Shown here piece by piece: positions 12,901 through 13,391 of a DNA stretch of 13,391 nucleotides (position 1 is its first letter; each line of letters opens with the position of its first letter). Location: positions 1 through 13,391 of the forward strand of contig JACDEK010000014.1 of the NCBI GenBank assembly GCA_013816445.1, written 5' to 3'. A program made the translations under genes and the position numbers. The notes below the pieces were generated by a model. The model made no database searches, was not told where the DNA came from, and was given only the letters and a program-made list of their open reading frames with translations. Origin of the DNA: Candidatus Saccharimonadota bacterium. GTDB taxonomy: Bacteria > Patescibacteriota > Saccharimonadia > CAILAD01 > BJGX01.

Positions 12901-13391
12901 TTACCTCTCATCTGTACCGATACTTTCACGTATCGCCCTTGCTCTCACTTGACCAACAACCACTACTAAATCTTCAAGACTAGCTTGTTTAATGCCACTC
13001 ACACTACCAAATATCTTAATAAGTTTTTTATGAGTAGTCGGACCTACCCCCTCAACTCCATCTAAAATAGAGCTTTGGGTGCGTTTTTTACGCACTACCA
13101 TGTGGTAACTAACAGCAAAACGATGCGCCTCATCTCGAATTCTTTGTATTAAGTGTAGTAATGGTAATTTATCTTCAAAAGTATAACTTACATATTCTTC
13201 TAGCCCTGCAGTAGCTAGAGATGTTTGTTGAATAATTGTCTCATAGCGTTTGGCTAAACCGACTGTTGGTACGCTTACCTTTACTTCAGATAGCGCAGTA
13301 AGTGCTGAGCTGAGCTGTCCCTACCCCCCATCTATAATTATAAGATCTGGCTTAGGCCAGTCAGTATGACGCCCCGAAAAACGTCGCGTGA
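12901..13391 (-). pseudogene. uvrC: UvrC excinuclease C-terminal part, interrupted by an in-frame TAG (5' end outside window)
   Basis: C-terminal end of UvrC, the nuclease subunit of UvrABC nucleotide-excision repair. The frame reads ...KPDLIIIDGG-stop-GQLSSALTALSEV..., then AKRYETII, the RNase-H-like motif RDEAHRFA, RTQSSILDG, and the HhH region GVGPTTHKKLIKIFGS...IKQASLEDL. Everything before and after the stop is good UvrC in the same frame. The stop replaces the invariant-type Lys of DGGKGQL. The observed GATGGGGGGTAGGGA differs from a sensible GATGGGGGTAAGGGA by one extra G and one missing A, a pattern expected from homopolymer miscalls. So the gene is probably intact in the organism and broken only in this sequence; a true nonsense mutation cannot be excluded. 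About 160 residues are visible of roughly 600. Confidence 0.88.

Noticed and set aside
13321..13323. TAG recoded as an amino acid
   Set aside because: TAG ends the Rpf-like gene and the 84-aa gene in this window, and TGA and TAA also act as stops; a sequence error or nonsense change is simpler.

Overview
The window looks like a piece of a small, moderately low-GC Patescibacteria (CPR) genome, most likely Candidatus Saccharibacteria (TM7). This rests on short, tightly packed genes, many small membrane proteins, the LemA/HtpX pair, an Rpf-like cell-wall hydrolase, a membrane-anchored family-5 solute-binding protein next to secG, and encoded CCA ends on all tRNAs. The assignment is inferred from gene content; no database search was possible. 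The code appears standard: TAA, TAG and TGA all end genes here.

Left part (1-4510, minus strand): a membrane protein of the DUF975/GPDPase-membrane type; lemA; then a tightly overlapping unit htpX - second membrane protein of the same broad type - ligA (partial at the left edge). The LigA has lost all four zinc-finger cysteines and the motif IV lysine.

Middle (4540-7380): two divergent tRNA clusters, Cys-Leu(UAA) on minus and Phe-Gly-Val on plus; folD on plus; two small unrecognised genes on minus; and tRNA-Leu(GAG) on plus. tRNA-Cys and tRNA-Gly each carry paired substitutions at D-loop/T-loop contact positions.

Right-centre (7240-10540): a three-gene block (small membrane protein and FAD-dependent oxidase on minus, Rpf-like protein on plus) bracketed by inverted copies of a 54-bp element. 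A third, diverged copy lies beside the right one. The copies share conserved flanks around a variable apical hairpin, and one strand folds better than the other, which suggests an RNA family. The right-hand copy sits inside a tRNA-Leu acceptor/CCA frame, with its own promoter and terminator: a small RNA gene that I cannot assign to a known family.

Right part (10543-13391, minus strand): uvrC 3' end with an in-frame TAG in a conserved motif, then a YvlD-type (PF04020) membrane protein, secG and a membrane-anchored peptide-binding-type protein.

Several genes without a Shine-Dalgarno (htpX, folD, the PF04020 gene, probably the FAD oxidase) have a -10 box only 6-7 nt before the start codon, pointing to leaderless mRNAs. 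Others (lemA, secG, both small hypotheticals, the 229-aa membrane protein) have clear Shine-Dalgarno sites.
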